From positions 8,351-23,025 of the forward strand of contig QAML01000037.1 in NCBI GenBank assembly GCA_003150315.1: DNA of 14,675 bases. Reading direction: 5' to 3'. The stretch comes from Prevotellaceae bacterium (GTDB lineage Bacteria; Bacteroidota; Bacteroidia; Bacteroidales; Bacteroidaceae). This document shows positions 7,678-14,675 of this stretch, piece by piece; the stretch's first letter is position 1, and each line of letters starts with the position of its first letter. The notes beneath the pieces were generated by a model. That model made no database searches, was not told the origin of the DNA, and saw nothing but the letters and a program-made list of their open reading frames with translations. A program made the translations under genes and the position numbers.

Positions 7678-8607
7678 TTATTTCACAAATGCAGCGTTTT
7701 GGAGATATTCTGCACTCTCGGCAGAAGCCTTGAACATTTCGTCCATAATCTGGTCCTCTGTATATTTGCTGCCATCGGAGTTGGTCTTGTCGCGAAGCCA
7801 CTGCGGAGTTTCTATCTCCACGAAGAAGTTCTTCATTTTGTTTTTGTGGAACTGATTGAAGATACCTTCGAAATTGATTGTGCCGCTCGCGCCAATCACA
7901 AAGTCGTCCTTGATGTGAAGAAGCTTGATACGCTTGGGATATTTCTTGAGATAAGCCACGGGATCCTGTCCGCCTTTTGTGCACCAATATACGTCAAGTT
8001 CGAAACATACGTAACGCGGATCGGTATTCTCAACAAAATACTCCCACATCAGCTTGTCGCTGTCCTTGAGCTTCTGAAATTCGTGAGAATGGTTGTGATA
8101 ACCGAGTGTAAGACCGTATTCCTTTGCAAGTTTTCCCACACGGTTGAAATATTCGCACATGCGTTTCATGCCGGCTACGGTATAATCTATCTGATAGCTC
8201 GGAACTACGAAATATTTTCCGCCGCATGCTTTCTGTATTTTGAACAATTCGCGCCAACGGTTCATGATTTCCTCCTCTTTTGAAGGGTCTTCCTGAATGC
8301 TTGAGTGGGTAGAAATGATTTTAACTCCGTTTGCATCGCAAATTTCCTTGAACTCGTTTGCAGGCAAACCGAATACTTTCGGATCGCCTCCCCACTGCAC
8401 AAGCTCAACCTCGTTATATCCCATTTTTGCAAGGCGCTCAATCGAAGCTTTAGAGCTCTTGTTCATCGCTCCCATAACTGTGTAGAGCTGGAAACCTATT
8501 TTCTTTTTCGCCATAACACCCTGAGGCATGGAGAAAGCCATTACGGTGATTGCCGCAAGGAAATATGTCATTACGACACCGCGACCTGTTTTGAATAAAT
8601 TTTTCAT
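7678..8607 (-). CDS. Exported sugar phosphate isomerase/epimerase-type TIM-barrel protein
   Basis: This 309-residue protein belongs to the xylose-isomerase-like TIM-barrel (AP endonuclease 2) superfamily. It begins with a signal peptide: basic start, hydrophobic core about 11-25, and likely cleavage after VMA at about residue 33. The domain starts at KKIGFQLYTV. Likely metal and catalytic residues are H101 (STHSS), H171 and H173 (YHNHSHEF), E203 and D205 (ELDVYW), H231 and D234 (LLHIKD), and E264 and E266 (VEIE). Bacteroidota carry many exported members beside glycan-degradation genes, where they are thought to act on free or keto-sugars rather than phosphates. No such neighbours are present here. 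The gene stands alone, with a TAACTTTG promoter element and its own terminator. Superfamily is secure; substrate is unknown. Confidence 0.88.
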   Translation of the reverse strand: MKNLFKTGRGVVMTYFLAAITVMAFSMPQGVMAKKKIGFQLYTVMGAMNKSSKASIERLAKMGYNEVELVQWGGDPKVFGLPANEFKEICDANGVKIISTHSSIQEDPSKEEEIMNRWRELFKIQKACGGKYFVVPSYQIDYTVAGMKRMCEYFNRVGKLAKEYGLTLGYHNHSHEFQKLKDSDKLMWEYFVENTDPRYVCFELDVYWCTKGGQDPVAYLKKYPKRIKLLHIKDDFVIGASGTINFEGIFNQFHKNKMKNFFVEIETPQWLRDKTNSDGSKYTEDQIMDEMFKASAESAEYLQNAAFVK

Positions 8608-8636
8608 TTGCTATTTGTTTTATCGTTTGGTTTCTG

Positions 8637-8644
8637 CAAAGTTA
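8637..8644 (-). promoter_or_regulatory. -7 element (TAACTTTG) for the isomerase gene
   Basis: On the minus strand this reads TAACTTTG, a full match to TAnnTTTG, 29 bases before the ATG. No -33 TTTG is seen at the expected distance. The same octamer precedes the M20 gene. Confidence 0.55.
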
Positions 8645-8712
8645 GTAAAATTCAATCTTATAAGCCATATTCTTCGCGATTTTTGCTTTCTTGGAAACTG
8701 CGCACCGGGAAT

Positions 8713-9768
8713 CTATAATTCCAAGCCCTTCATAAATTCCACATAAAAGTCTACAGCCTCCGCGATTTCGGAGATTTTTATGAATTCATCGGCGGTATGC
8801 GAACGCGAAGACTCTCCCGGACCTATTTTTATGGTAGGAAACGAAAGCAGGGCGCGGTTGCTGAGCGTTGGCGAACCGAAAGGCTTCCTGCCAAGAGCCA
8901 CGGCGCGGCGGACAAGCGGGTGATCGGCGGAAATGTTCGATGAATTCAGGCGAAATGAACGGGCTTTTGCCTCGCTCTCGACTGCAGAACTTATAATTTC
9001 GAACAGTTCGCGGTTGGAATACATCTCGTTTGAACGAACATCGGCGGTGAAAGAGCATTCATCGGGAATGACATTGTGAAGCGTACCTGCGTTTATAATC
9101 GTAACAGTGGCGCGTGTTTCGCCGAGATGCTCGGACTTCCGATGAAAACTGAGATTTTTAATCGTTTCAATGTCCTTTATGGCTTTGTAAATGGCGTTTG
9201 TTCCCTCGTTTCTCGCAGCATGTCCCGCCTTGCCTTTGGCTTTGAAATCAATCACCATAAGACCTTTTTCTGCCACGGCGGGTTGCAAACCGGTGGGTTC
9301 GCCTATGATTCCCGCGTCTATGCGCGGAAAACTGTTCAAGGCGAGTTCTATTCCGCCTTTTCCCGACACTTCCTCCTCGCACGAAGCGGAAAAAACGAGA
9401 TTATAATTGCGTTTTTCATCACACATGGCAATGTATGCCTCAAGAAGCGAGACAAGACTTCCGCCGTCATCGTTGGAACCGAGACCGTAAAGATTCCCGT
9501 CTTCAACAACCGGGGTGAAAGGGTCGTGATTCCAGCCCTTCGCCACCTTAACCGTATCGATGTGGGCATCGAGAAGGAGTGTGGGCTTGTTGTCCGCGAA
9601 ATCGCGGCAAACCGAAAAGACATTGTTACCCACTCTCTGCATGTTCATAGCTTTTTTCCCGATGAAATCGGCAATTTTGTCGGCTGCTGCGGTTTCTTCA
9701 CGGCTGAACGAAGGAACGGCAATCAATTCTTTCAACAGCGCGACGGCTTCGTTGGTTGCAGTATTCAT
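8713..9768 (-). CDS. argE: M20 metallo-deacylase, probable N-acyl-ornithine/citrulline deacylase (ArgE-type)
   Basis: This 351-residue M20-family zinc hydrolase has its active-site residues in order. H69 and D71 lie in LLLDAHIDTV, D100 in GLGSNDDGG, and the Glu cluster at 131-133 in SCEEEVSGKGG. The metal Glu is in GEPTG and H324 in SRSHTADEF. A dimerisation lid domain lies between about 170 and 280 (GKAGHAARNEGTNAIY; RATVTIINAGTLHNVIPD). The length, the GEPTGLQ motif and the short N-terminus fit the Bacteroidota enzymes that remove the N-acyl group in arginine synthesis. In Bacteroides this pathway uses carbamoylated, N-succinylated intermediates. DapE-type or peptide substrates are alternatives. 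No arginine genes adjoin it, so the specific role is inferred. It has its own TAACTTTG element; no hairpin terminator is obvious in the 105 bases before the isomerase gene, so some read-through is possible. Confidence 0.85.
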   Translation of the reverse strand: MNTATNEAVALLKELIAVPSFSREETAAADKIADFIGKKAMNMQRVGNNVFSVCRDFADNKPTLLLDAHIDTVKVAKGWNHDPFTPVVEDGNLYGLGSNDDGGSLVSLLEAYIAMCDEKRNYNLVFSASCEEEVSGKGGIELALNSFPRIDAGIIGEPTGLQPAVAEKGLMVIDFKAKGKAGHAARNEGTNAIYKAIKDIETIKNLSFHRKSEHLGETRATVTIINAGTLHNVIPDECSFTADVRSNEMYSNRELFEIISSAVESEAKARSFRLNSSNISADHPLVRRAVALGRKPFGSPTLSNRALLSFPTIKIGPGESSRSHTADEFIKISEIAEAVDFYVEFMKGLEL

Positions 9769-9789
9769 AATGCTTGTTTGTAATTACCA

Positions 9790-9797
9790 CAAAGTTA
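9790..9797 (-). promoter_or_regulatory. -7 element (TAACTTTG) for the M20 deacylase
   Basis: On the minus strand this reads TAACTTTG, 21 bases before the ATG. The -33 position does not match TTTG, so the call rests on the -7 half and its position. Confidence 0.55.
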
Positions 9798-10111
9798 CAA
9801 ATTTCCGCCTTAAAAGACGTACATACCGCCGCGCAGACAACAACTGAAAAACACAAAGATTTTAATTCAACCCATATAACAGGATAAATGAAAACTATAA
9901 TAAAAAAAGCAAGTCATTAATGCCCGAATTTATCCCTCTTTCCTTAATCCTTTAGGCTCATACAATACCCGCGATTAAAAAACCGCAACGAAAACCGGGA
10001 CATTTTACCTACAGTTGTTTGTACGGATGAAAAACAATGCTTTCACGATTCATTGCAAAGTGGGAAAAGGGACTTTTTTCGGGAGAAAACAGGGGGCGGA
10101 AAAGTATGACG
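9798..10111. other. Gene-free AT-rich stretch upstream of the M20 gene
   Basis: The 548 bases between the M20 start and the deacetylase end contain no reading frame that looks like a gene. On the plus strand two very short frames abut: ATG at 9888 (10 codons, lysine-rich) and an ATG overlapping its stop (11 codons). These are too short to call. The rest is AT-rich with A and T runs, then repeat copy C and the deacetylase terminator. Confidence 0.55.
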
Positions 10112-10201
10112 AAAAAAACATAAGGCATCTTGTAAAAAATACAAGGCACTTATTTTGAAATAAGTGCCTTGTATTTTAAAATATATGGCTTGTATTTTTT
10201 G
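10112..10201. repeat. Nested palindromic repeat, copy C
   Basis: Four units face inward. The left cores GGCA are at 10124 and 10145; the right cores are GTGCC at 10164 and ATGGC at 10185. Spacing is 21 bp on each side. The inner pair (10137-10176) is palindromic except for G10157. The outer-right core reads TGGC instead of TGCC. It lies 53 bases beyond the terminator of the deacetylase unit and about 315 bases upstream of the M20 promoter. Confidence 0.88.
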
Positions 10202-10253
10202 CCTTTATAAATCTTTGATATTCAATACCTATTTTCGGCGTTTTTCTTTACCC

Positions 10254-10295
10254 GAAAAAAACAAGTCCCCCGCCGAAAGAAACGACGGAGGACTT
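10254..10295 (-). terminator. Intrinsic terminator of the DUF2723-deacetylase unit
   Basis: A 13-bp stem (AAGTCCCCCGCCG at 10263-10275 with CGACGGAGGACTT at 10283-10295) pairs fully on the minus-strand RNA when two G-U pairs are allowed. It is followed on that strand by GTTTTTTT. It starts 21 bases after the deacetylase stop codon. Confidence 0.9.
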
Positions 10296-10316
10296 ACTAT
10301 AATTCTGTTATACTGT

Positions 10317-10928
10317 CTACGGAATGGTCTTGAACGCGAATCCTTGCGATTGTAACCATTCTATTGCTCTTGGCAGGGCGTAGAGCAGTTTGTCTTCGCT
10401 TTTCAGCGAGTCGTGGAATGTGATTATCGACCCGTTCCTGGCATATTTTCTTACATTGAGCAGCACATCGCGTCCGTTGAGTCGTATGCTGTAGTCGCGG
10501 GTTACGAGATCCCACATCACTATTTTGTATTTCTGTCTTACAATCCTGTACTGGTCCCATTTTAGCCAGCCGTGCGGCGGACGAAAAAGGTCGGTGTGGA
10601 GCAGCATATTGGCTTTGTCCACATTTCGCAGGTAAGAGCGATAGCCATGTTTGAGACCGCCTATGTGATTATAGGTATGGTTGCCTATGCGATGCCCCGC
10701 GTCTCTGACCATAGCCAATTCGTGCGGATGTTTATAGGCGTTCTCGCCCACCATAAAGAACGTGGCGTGGATGTCATAGTGTTTCAGAACATCGAGCACC
10801 CACGGAGTGACGACGGGAATGGGTCCGTCGTCAAACGTGAGGTAAACAGCCCTTTCCTGCGGGTTTATTCTCCATAGGGCATGGGGATAAAGCCATCGCA
10901 GAAATGTTGCAGGTTGCTCGATTATCAT
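10317..10928 (-). CDS. NodB-domain polysaccharide deacetylase family protein
   Basis: This 203-residue protein consists almost only of the NodB (carbohydrate esterase 4-type) domain, which removes N- or O-acetyl groups from glycans using a metal. All five motifs are visible: TFDDGP with D33 (base) and D34 (metal), NHTYNH with metal ligands H84 and H88, RPPHG with R116, WDLVTRDY at 139-146, and ITFHDS with H172. There is no signal peptide; the N-terminus (MIIEQPATFLRWLYP) is only mildly hydrophobic. It may therefore act in the cytoplasm or at the membrane face, for example on lipid-linked sugar precursors, rather than on peptidoglycan. It begins 30 bases after the DUF2723 stop and is followed by a strong terminator, so the two form a unit. 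The substrate is unknown. Confidence 0.92.
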   Translation of the reverse strand: MIIEQPATFLRWLYPHALWRINPQERAVYLTFDDGPIPVVTPWVLDVLKHYDIHATFFMVGENAYKHPHELAMVRDAGHRIGNHTYNHIGGLKHGYRSYLRNVDKANMLLHTDLFRPPHGWLKWDQYRIVRQKYKIVMWDLVTRDYSIRLNGRDVLLNVRKYARNGSIITFHDSLKSEDKLLYALPRAIEWLQSQGFAFKTIP

Positions 10929-10958
10929 TTACTTCCGCACGATGTCTCCACCGGTCTG

Positions 10959-13900
10959 TTAAACATCGGCTCCCGAGTCGTCGCCACCGGCAGCTGCGCC
11001 GGAACGGAACAGGTCGGTTCCGGTTTTCGACTGCCAAAGTTCGTAATAATGCAAGAGAACTTTCTCCACTTCTTTCTCCTTGGGCGATTTTACAGTCCTG
11101 TAAGTTGCCATTACATTCTGCAAAACCTCAAGACATACGCTATATTCGTAACGATAGCTTGCAAGGTCGGAAGCAGACAGCGACTGATACCAGCGCAGAT
11201 ACTGTTCGCACTCAAGGGCAGCCTTTCCAATGAGATATTCGCCGCGTTTGGTGTTGCCGGTGAGCAACATTGCACGTCCGAGGTCTATTGCACCGCTGCG
11301 CCAGTTATATGGCACATTGAATTCGGGGATCTCTTTCTCGCACTTGGCTATCAACGCCTTTGCCTTGTCGTATTCCTTGCGTTTTATAAGCTCCAGAGCT
11401 GTCTGTGCAAACAATATGCGGTGTCCGTAACACATTCTCATGGCGTTTTCGTCAATGTAAAGCTTTCTGTCTTTCATTCCGCCATAGCGGTAACGGTACA
11501 TGAGGTTGTTGTAGCACTTTTCGGGATCGAGCACATTTCCATTCTTGGCTGTGTTGTAGGGAGTGATGCGATATGCCATGCCTTCCTTGACAAAGTAGTC
11601 GCCAAGTTTTCCGTAGTTCTCGCTTCCCACGGTGATTGCCACGTACATGGGACGCTTGAAGTTGCTCTGCGCAAGCATTTCATAGAGCATCAGCTCGCTC
11701 TTGTAAACTGCGGAACGTCCTTTAAGCGATATAACCATTTGGTCGGGCACACCTCCGTTAACAGAATCCTGTAACCACATTCCCGATTTGCGCACTGCGT
11801 CCTTGTCAACCGTGAGAACGATACTGTCGGTAGGTATAAAACGCATTTCAGGATCGGGATTGAGCACAAAGTTCTTCATGATGTACGAAAGTTCAAACAT
11901 GTTGACCTCCGGATGTTGGCGATTAAGCTCGGCGAGTGCCGCTTTCTGCGAAGCATCTACGCGAACCATTTCGTGTTCTCCGTTTGAAACGTACTGAAGT
12001 CTGTTCCACGTAATGGGGCAAGCCGGAGAATTATAAGCAGGACGCTTCATCTGGTCAATATACCAGTCGGTCTGCAAATAAGAGAAGTTGCAAACTCTGG
12101 CATCTGTGCGAACGCCTTCAACTTCCTGGTTGTACCACTGCGGGAAAGTATCATTGTCGCCATTACAGAAGATAATGGGATTATCTTTATCGGGAAGTGT
12201 AAGCAGATAATTGGCTCCGAAATCACGGCACAGGTAACGACCCGAACGATCATGGTCATCCCACGTCTGCGAAGCCATCTGCACCGGAACAAGAAGACAA
12301 ATCAGCGAAGCAAGAGCCGCTACGGCGGCACCGCTAAGCTTAAGTTTCTTCAAACCTTCGACTATTCCCAAAACACCAAAGCCAATCCAAATGGCAAAAG
12401 CGTAGAACGAGCCGGCATAAGCGTAATCGCGCTCACGGGGCTGTGTCGGAGTTTGGTTCAAATAGATTACAATCGCAATTCCGGTCATGAAGAAGAGGAA
12501 GAAAACCACCCAAAACTGGCGGATTCCCCTTTTACCTTTATAGGCTTGGAAGAAAAGACCTATGAGACCTAACAAAAGCGGCAGACAATAGAACACGTTG
12601 TGTCCCTTGTTCTCTTTGAGCGAATCGGGAAGCAGGCTTTGATCGCCAAGACGCGCGTTGTCAATGAAGCTGATGCCCGTAATCCAGTTGCCGTGGTCTT
12701 TCTCGCCCATGCTTTGAATATCATTTTGTCTACCGGCAAAATTCCACATAAAGTAACGCCAGTACATAAAGTTCAACTGGTATGACAAGAAGAACTTAAG
12801 GTTTTCCAGCTGTGTTGGTATCTTTACCGAAGATGTTCTTCCCGTAGGATCGTCATACGGAACCTGTCGTCCTTCAATTCCTCCCATCCAACTTTCGTAG
12901 GCTTTGGCATGATCGCTTGACCACATTCGCGGGAAGAGCATATTTTGGGCATACACATACTTATTATTGTGTCCTACCACTACATACGAGTCTTTTTCGT
13001 CTTTGCTTTCCTTTTCCTTGCGGTTGTATATGGGTTTGCCTTCCTTGTATTTCCAGGTCAGCATTCCGTTGCCTGCGTTCTGATATTCGGGCTGTGAGGT
13101 ATATGCCTGACCATAAAACAAAGGCCATGAGCCATATTGCTCACGGTTCATATAGCTTCCGAGAGTAAATATGTCTTCGGGCGAGTTTTGGTCCATAGGC
13201 GGGTTTGCCACCGAACGAATCACAATTAGCGCGAACGATGAATAGCCTATCATTAGCATCAGAAGGCAAAGCAGAGAAGTATTGATAACTCTCGATGAAA
13301 CCTGGAATTTTACATTCTTTCCGCTACGCTTCAGAATCCAGAACAGAACTGCCAAAACCACGATTCCCACTATTATGCTCATCACGCCGTCGCCAAAGAA
13401 AGGAATGCCGAGCAATCCTATCGAAAGTGTGGCGGATATGGCAATCGCCTTACGGTTTTTGTTGCGCTGGCTTTCAAATATTGCCCAAATGATGCACGCC
13501 ACAAGAATGACGAGATATATAATTGTACCGGTATGGAAGCCGAATCCGAGACCGTTGACGAATAAAAGTTCGAACCAACCGCCCACTTTCACGATTCCCG
13601 GCACCACTCCGTAGAGCACGGCACCCACAATGGCGAAAGAAACCACAAGAGCGAGGATAGAACCTTTGGCATTGAGGTCGGGCTTATGCTTGTAAACGTA
13701 AACGAGTACTATGGCGGGGATGCAAAGGAGGTTCAGCAGGTGAACACCGATGCTCAAACCCACGATGAAAGCTATTAGAACAAGCCAGCGGTCGCTGTGA
13801 GCATTGTTTGCACGGTTTTCCCATTTCAATATGAGCCAGAACACGAGAGCCGTACACATTGAAGAGTATGCGTAAACCTCTCCTTCCACGGCACTGAACC

Positions 13901-14309
13901 AGAATGTGTCGCTGAAAGTGTAAGCCAACGCACCCACAAGTCCCGCACCCATTATTTCAATGGTCTGCGAAAGTGTGGGGTTCTCGTCATCTTTAACTAT
14001 GAGCTTGCGTGAAAGGTCGGTGATGGTCCAGAACAGGAAAAGAATACACACCGCACTCAAAAGAGCAGACATTGTATTGACCATCATAGCCACATGGCTC
14101 ACATCTTTCGCAAACTGCGTGAACAGGTTTGCGGTAATCATGAAAACAGGTGCTCCGGGCGGGTGTCCCACCTCAAGTTTGAATGCCGAAGAGATGAACT
14201 CCGGGCAGTCCCAATAACTTGCGCTCGGCTCAATGGTCGAGCAATAGACAAATGCCGCAATGGCAAACGCTATCCAACCAATTAGGTTGTTGACTGTCTT
14301 GTAGCGCAT
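10959..14309 (-). CDS. DUF2723 (TMEM260/GT117-like) multi-membrane protein
   Basis: This 1116-residue protein has a GT-C-like layout. The N-terminal helix runs directly into a conserved acidic loop, EPSASYWDCPEFISSAF, with D34 and E37, then EVGHPPGAPVF (46-56). About a dozen more membrane segments reach to about residue 690. The family's TPxQPRERDYAYAGSFYAFA stretch is at about 615-635. The last 420 residues are largely soluble: an FCNGDNDTFPQWYNQE loop, then helical, TPR-like repeats near 1000-1090. The human relative TMEM260 is a protein O-mannosyltransferase (CAZy GT117), and DUF2723 proteins are widespread in Bacteroidota. A role in moving a sugar from a lipid carrier to secreted proteins or envelope glycans is inferred, not shown. 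It has the best promoter in the window and is followed by the NodB gene. Confidence 0.9.
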   Translation of the reverse strand: MRYKTVNNLIGWIAFAIAAFVYCSTIEPSASYWDCPEFISSAFKLEVGHPPGAPVFMITANLFTQFAKDVSHVAMMVNTMSALLSAVCILFLFWTITDLSRKLIVKDDENPTLSQTIEIMGAGLVGALAYTFSDTFWFSAVEGEVYAYSSMCTALVFWLILKWENRANNAHSDRWLVLIAFIVGLSIGVHLLNLLCIPAIVLVYVYKHKPDLNAKGSILALVVSFAIVGAVLYGVVPGIVKVGGWFELLFVNGLGFGFHTGTIIYLVILVACIIWAIFESQRNKNRKAIAISATLSIGLLGIPFFGDGVMSIIVGIVVLAVLFWILKRSGKNVKFQVSSRVINTSLLCLLMLMIGYSSFALIVIRSVANPPMDQNSPEDIFTLGSYMNREQYGSWPLFYGQAYTSQPEYQNAGNGMLTWKYKEGKPIYNRKEKESKDEKDSYVVVGHNNKYVYAQNMLFPRMWSSDHAKAYESWMGGIEGRQVPYDDPTGRTSSVKIPTQLENLKFFLSYQLNFMYWRYFMWNFAGRQNDIQSMGEKDHGNWITGISFIDNARLGDQSLLPDSLKENKGHNVFYCLPLLLGLIGLFFQAYKGKRGIRQFWVVFFLFFMTGIAIVIYLNQTPTQPRERDYAYAGSFYAFAIWIGFGVLGIVEGLKKLKLSGAAVAALASLICLLVPVQMASQTWDDHDRSGRYLCRDFGANYLLTLPDKDNPIIFCNGDNDTFPQWYNQEVEGVRTDARVCNFSYLQTDWYIDQMKRPAYNSPACPITWNRLQYVSNGEHEMVRVDASQKAALAELNRQHPEVNMFELSYIMKNFVLNPDPEMRFIPTDSIVLTVDKDAVRKSGMWLQDSVNGGVPDQMVISLKGRSAVYKSELMLYEMLAQSNFKRPMYVAITVGSENYGKLGDYFVKEGMAYRITPYNTAKNGNVLDPEKCYNNLMYRYRYGGMKDRKLYIDENAMRMCYGHRILFAQTALELIKRKEYDKAKALIAKCEKEIPEFNVPYNWRSGAIDLGRAMLLTGNTKRGEYLIGKAALECEQYLRWYQSLSASDLASYRYEYSVCLEVLQNVMATYRTVKSPKEKEVEKVLLHYYELWQSKTGTDLFRSGAAAGGDDSGADV

Positions 14310-14388
14310 CGAATTTTTACTTTATTATTTTGTTTTGTTATTTATCCGTCTTTTTCATGCCAACCGTACCCATTGACACACATTCGTG

Positions 14389-14420
14389 CAAAATTAGAAA
14401 TTAATATCAAATGTGCCAAA
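14389..14420 (-). promoter_or_regulatory. Full Bacteroidota promoter (TTTG-20 bp-TAATTTTG) for the DUF2723 gene
   Basis: On the minus strand TTTG (14417-14420) is followed by exactly 20 bases and then TAATTTTG (14389-14396). This matches the Bacteroidota primary-sigma consensus TTTG-N19-21-TAnnTTTG. The start codon is 79 bases downstream, giving a 5' leader of roughly 70 bases, which is AT-rich and without an obvious structure. Confidence 0.8.
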
Positions 14421-14625
14421 GGCATAGCCACTTTTATACTTACATGCTGCATGTTAAAGTTTCCGAAGCCCGGGAATTAGGAAAAATGTGGGGCATTTCG
14501 CGCTGCGAAAAGCTCATGGTTTTTCGGTCAAAAAACGCTTTTTGTCATAACCCCCTTTAATTCAGGCAATTGCAGGTTTGAAAAAGCTTTTTGTAAGTTA
14601 TTGTGGTTCAGATATTTGGAAAGGC
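14421..14625. other. Gene-free stretch upstream of the DUF2723 promoter
   Basis: No reading frame resembling a gene is visible here. A short hairpin, TTTCGC-GCT-GCGAAA (14496-14510), is followed by a GGTTTTT run on the plus strand and could be a weak terminator for a gene outside the window. AAAAAGCTTTTT (14581-14592) is a simple palindrome. The stretch leads into repeat copy D. Confidence 0.4.
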
Positions 14626-14675
14626 AAAAAATATAAGGCATATATTTTAAAATACAAGGCACTTATTTTAAAATA
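14626..14675. repeat. Nested palindromic repeat, copy D (cut by window end)
   Basis: The two left units are present, with GGCA cores at 14637 and 14658 (21 bp apart), and the first six bases of the right half (AAAATA) follow before the window ends. The last 26 bases are identical to the first 26 bases of the window. The outer-left unit matches that of copy B closely (AAAAATATAAGGCATATATT in both). Confidence 0.85.

Noticed and set aside
7436..7855. Reading frames opening with MPCIF-type peptides (also near 28 and 10164)
   Set aside because: They start within the palindromic repeat, so their shared N-terminus is only the repeat being translated. They run antisense to real genes or into terminators, and show no family features.
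10881..11774. 297-residue plus-strand frame opposite the DUF2723 gene
   Set aside because: It is antisense to the well-supported DUF2723 and deacetylase genes, and its composition shows no recognisable domain.
14621..14626. An extra AAGGCA core just before copy D
   Set aside because: It is 14 bp from the next core, out of the 21-bp step, and lacks the flanking AT-rich unit sequence; probably chance.

Overview
The window looks like a stretch of Bacteroidales (Bacteroidota) chromosome carrying core genes. Three things point there. Five transcription starts carry the Bacteroidota -7 element TAnnTTTG, and one of them also has a correctly spaced -33 TTTG. The gene families are typical of the phylum: a long LptF/LptG-type permease followed by ribBA, a 1116-residue DUF2723 protein, and a secreted sugar isomerase/epimerase. 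Finally, the gene starts lack strong Shine-Dalgarno sequences. The genus cannot be fixed from the sequence. There is no transposase, phage gene, tRNA, rRNA or CRISPR array.

Layout: (1) At 210-1653, minus strand, a secreted nucleoside hydrolase and a DoxX-family membrane protein form a one-base-spaced pair ending in a hairpin terminator. (2) At 1916-7228, plus strand, four genes follow in order: LptF/LptG permease, ribBA (riboflavin), a Bax-inhibitor-1 membrane protein and a class I/II aspartate aminotransferase. Gaps are only 12-41 bases and a strong terminator closes the set. (3) At 7678-8607, minus, a lone exported TIM-barrel sugar isomerase/epimerase has its own terminator. (4) At 8713-9768, minus, an M20 metallo-deacylase is probably the arginine-pathway deacylase. 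(5) At 10317-14309, minus, a DUF2723 (TMEM260/GT117-like) multi-membrane protein and a NodB polysaccharide deacetylase form a two-gene unit behind the best promoter in the window.

The most unusual element is non-coding. Four copies of a nested palindromic repeat lie in gene-free DNA at 1-64, 7386-7474, 10112-10201 and 14626-14675. Each is built from units of about 21 bp with an AAGGCA / TGCCTT core, pointing inward to a central dyad. Core-to-core spacing on each side is 21 bp in every copy. Three copies lie just beyond intrinsic terminators. The window begins and ends inside copies of this repeat, and its first and last 26 bases are identical. This is best explained as an assembled contig that broke at the repeat, though a circular molecule is not formally excluded.

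Functionally the window is mostly housekeeping: envelope lipid transport, riboflavin, aspartate/arginine metabolism and salvage. The DUF2723-deacetylase pair is the protein system most worth following, as a candidate for protein O-glycosylation or envelope glycan work in this phylum. No clearly new defence or mobile system was found.
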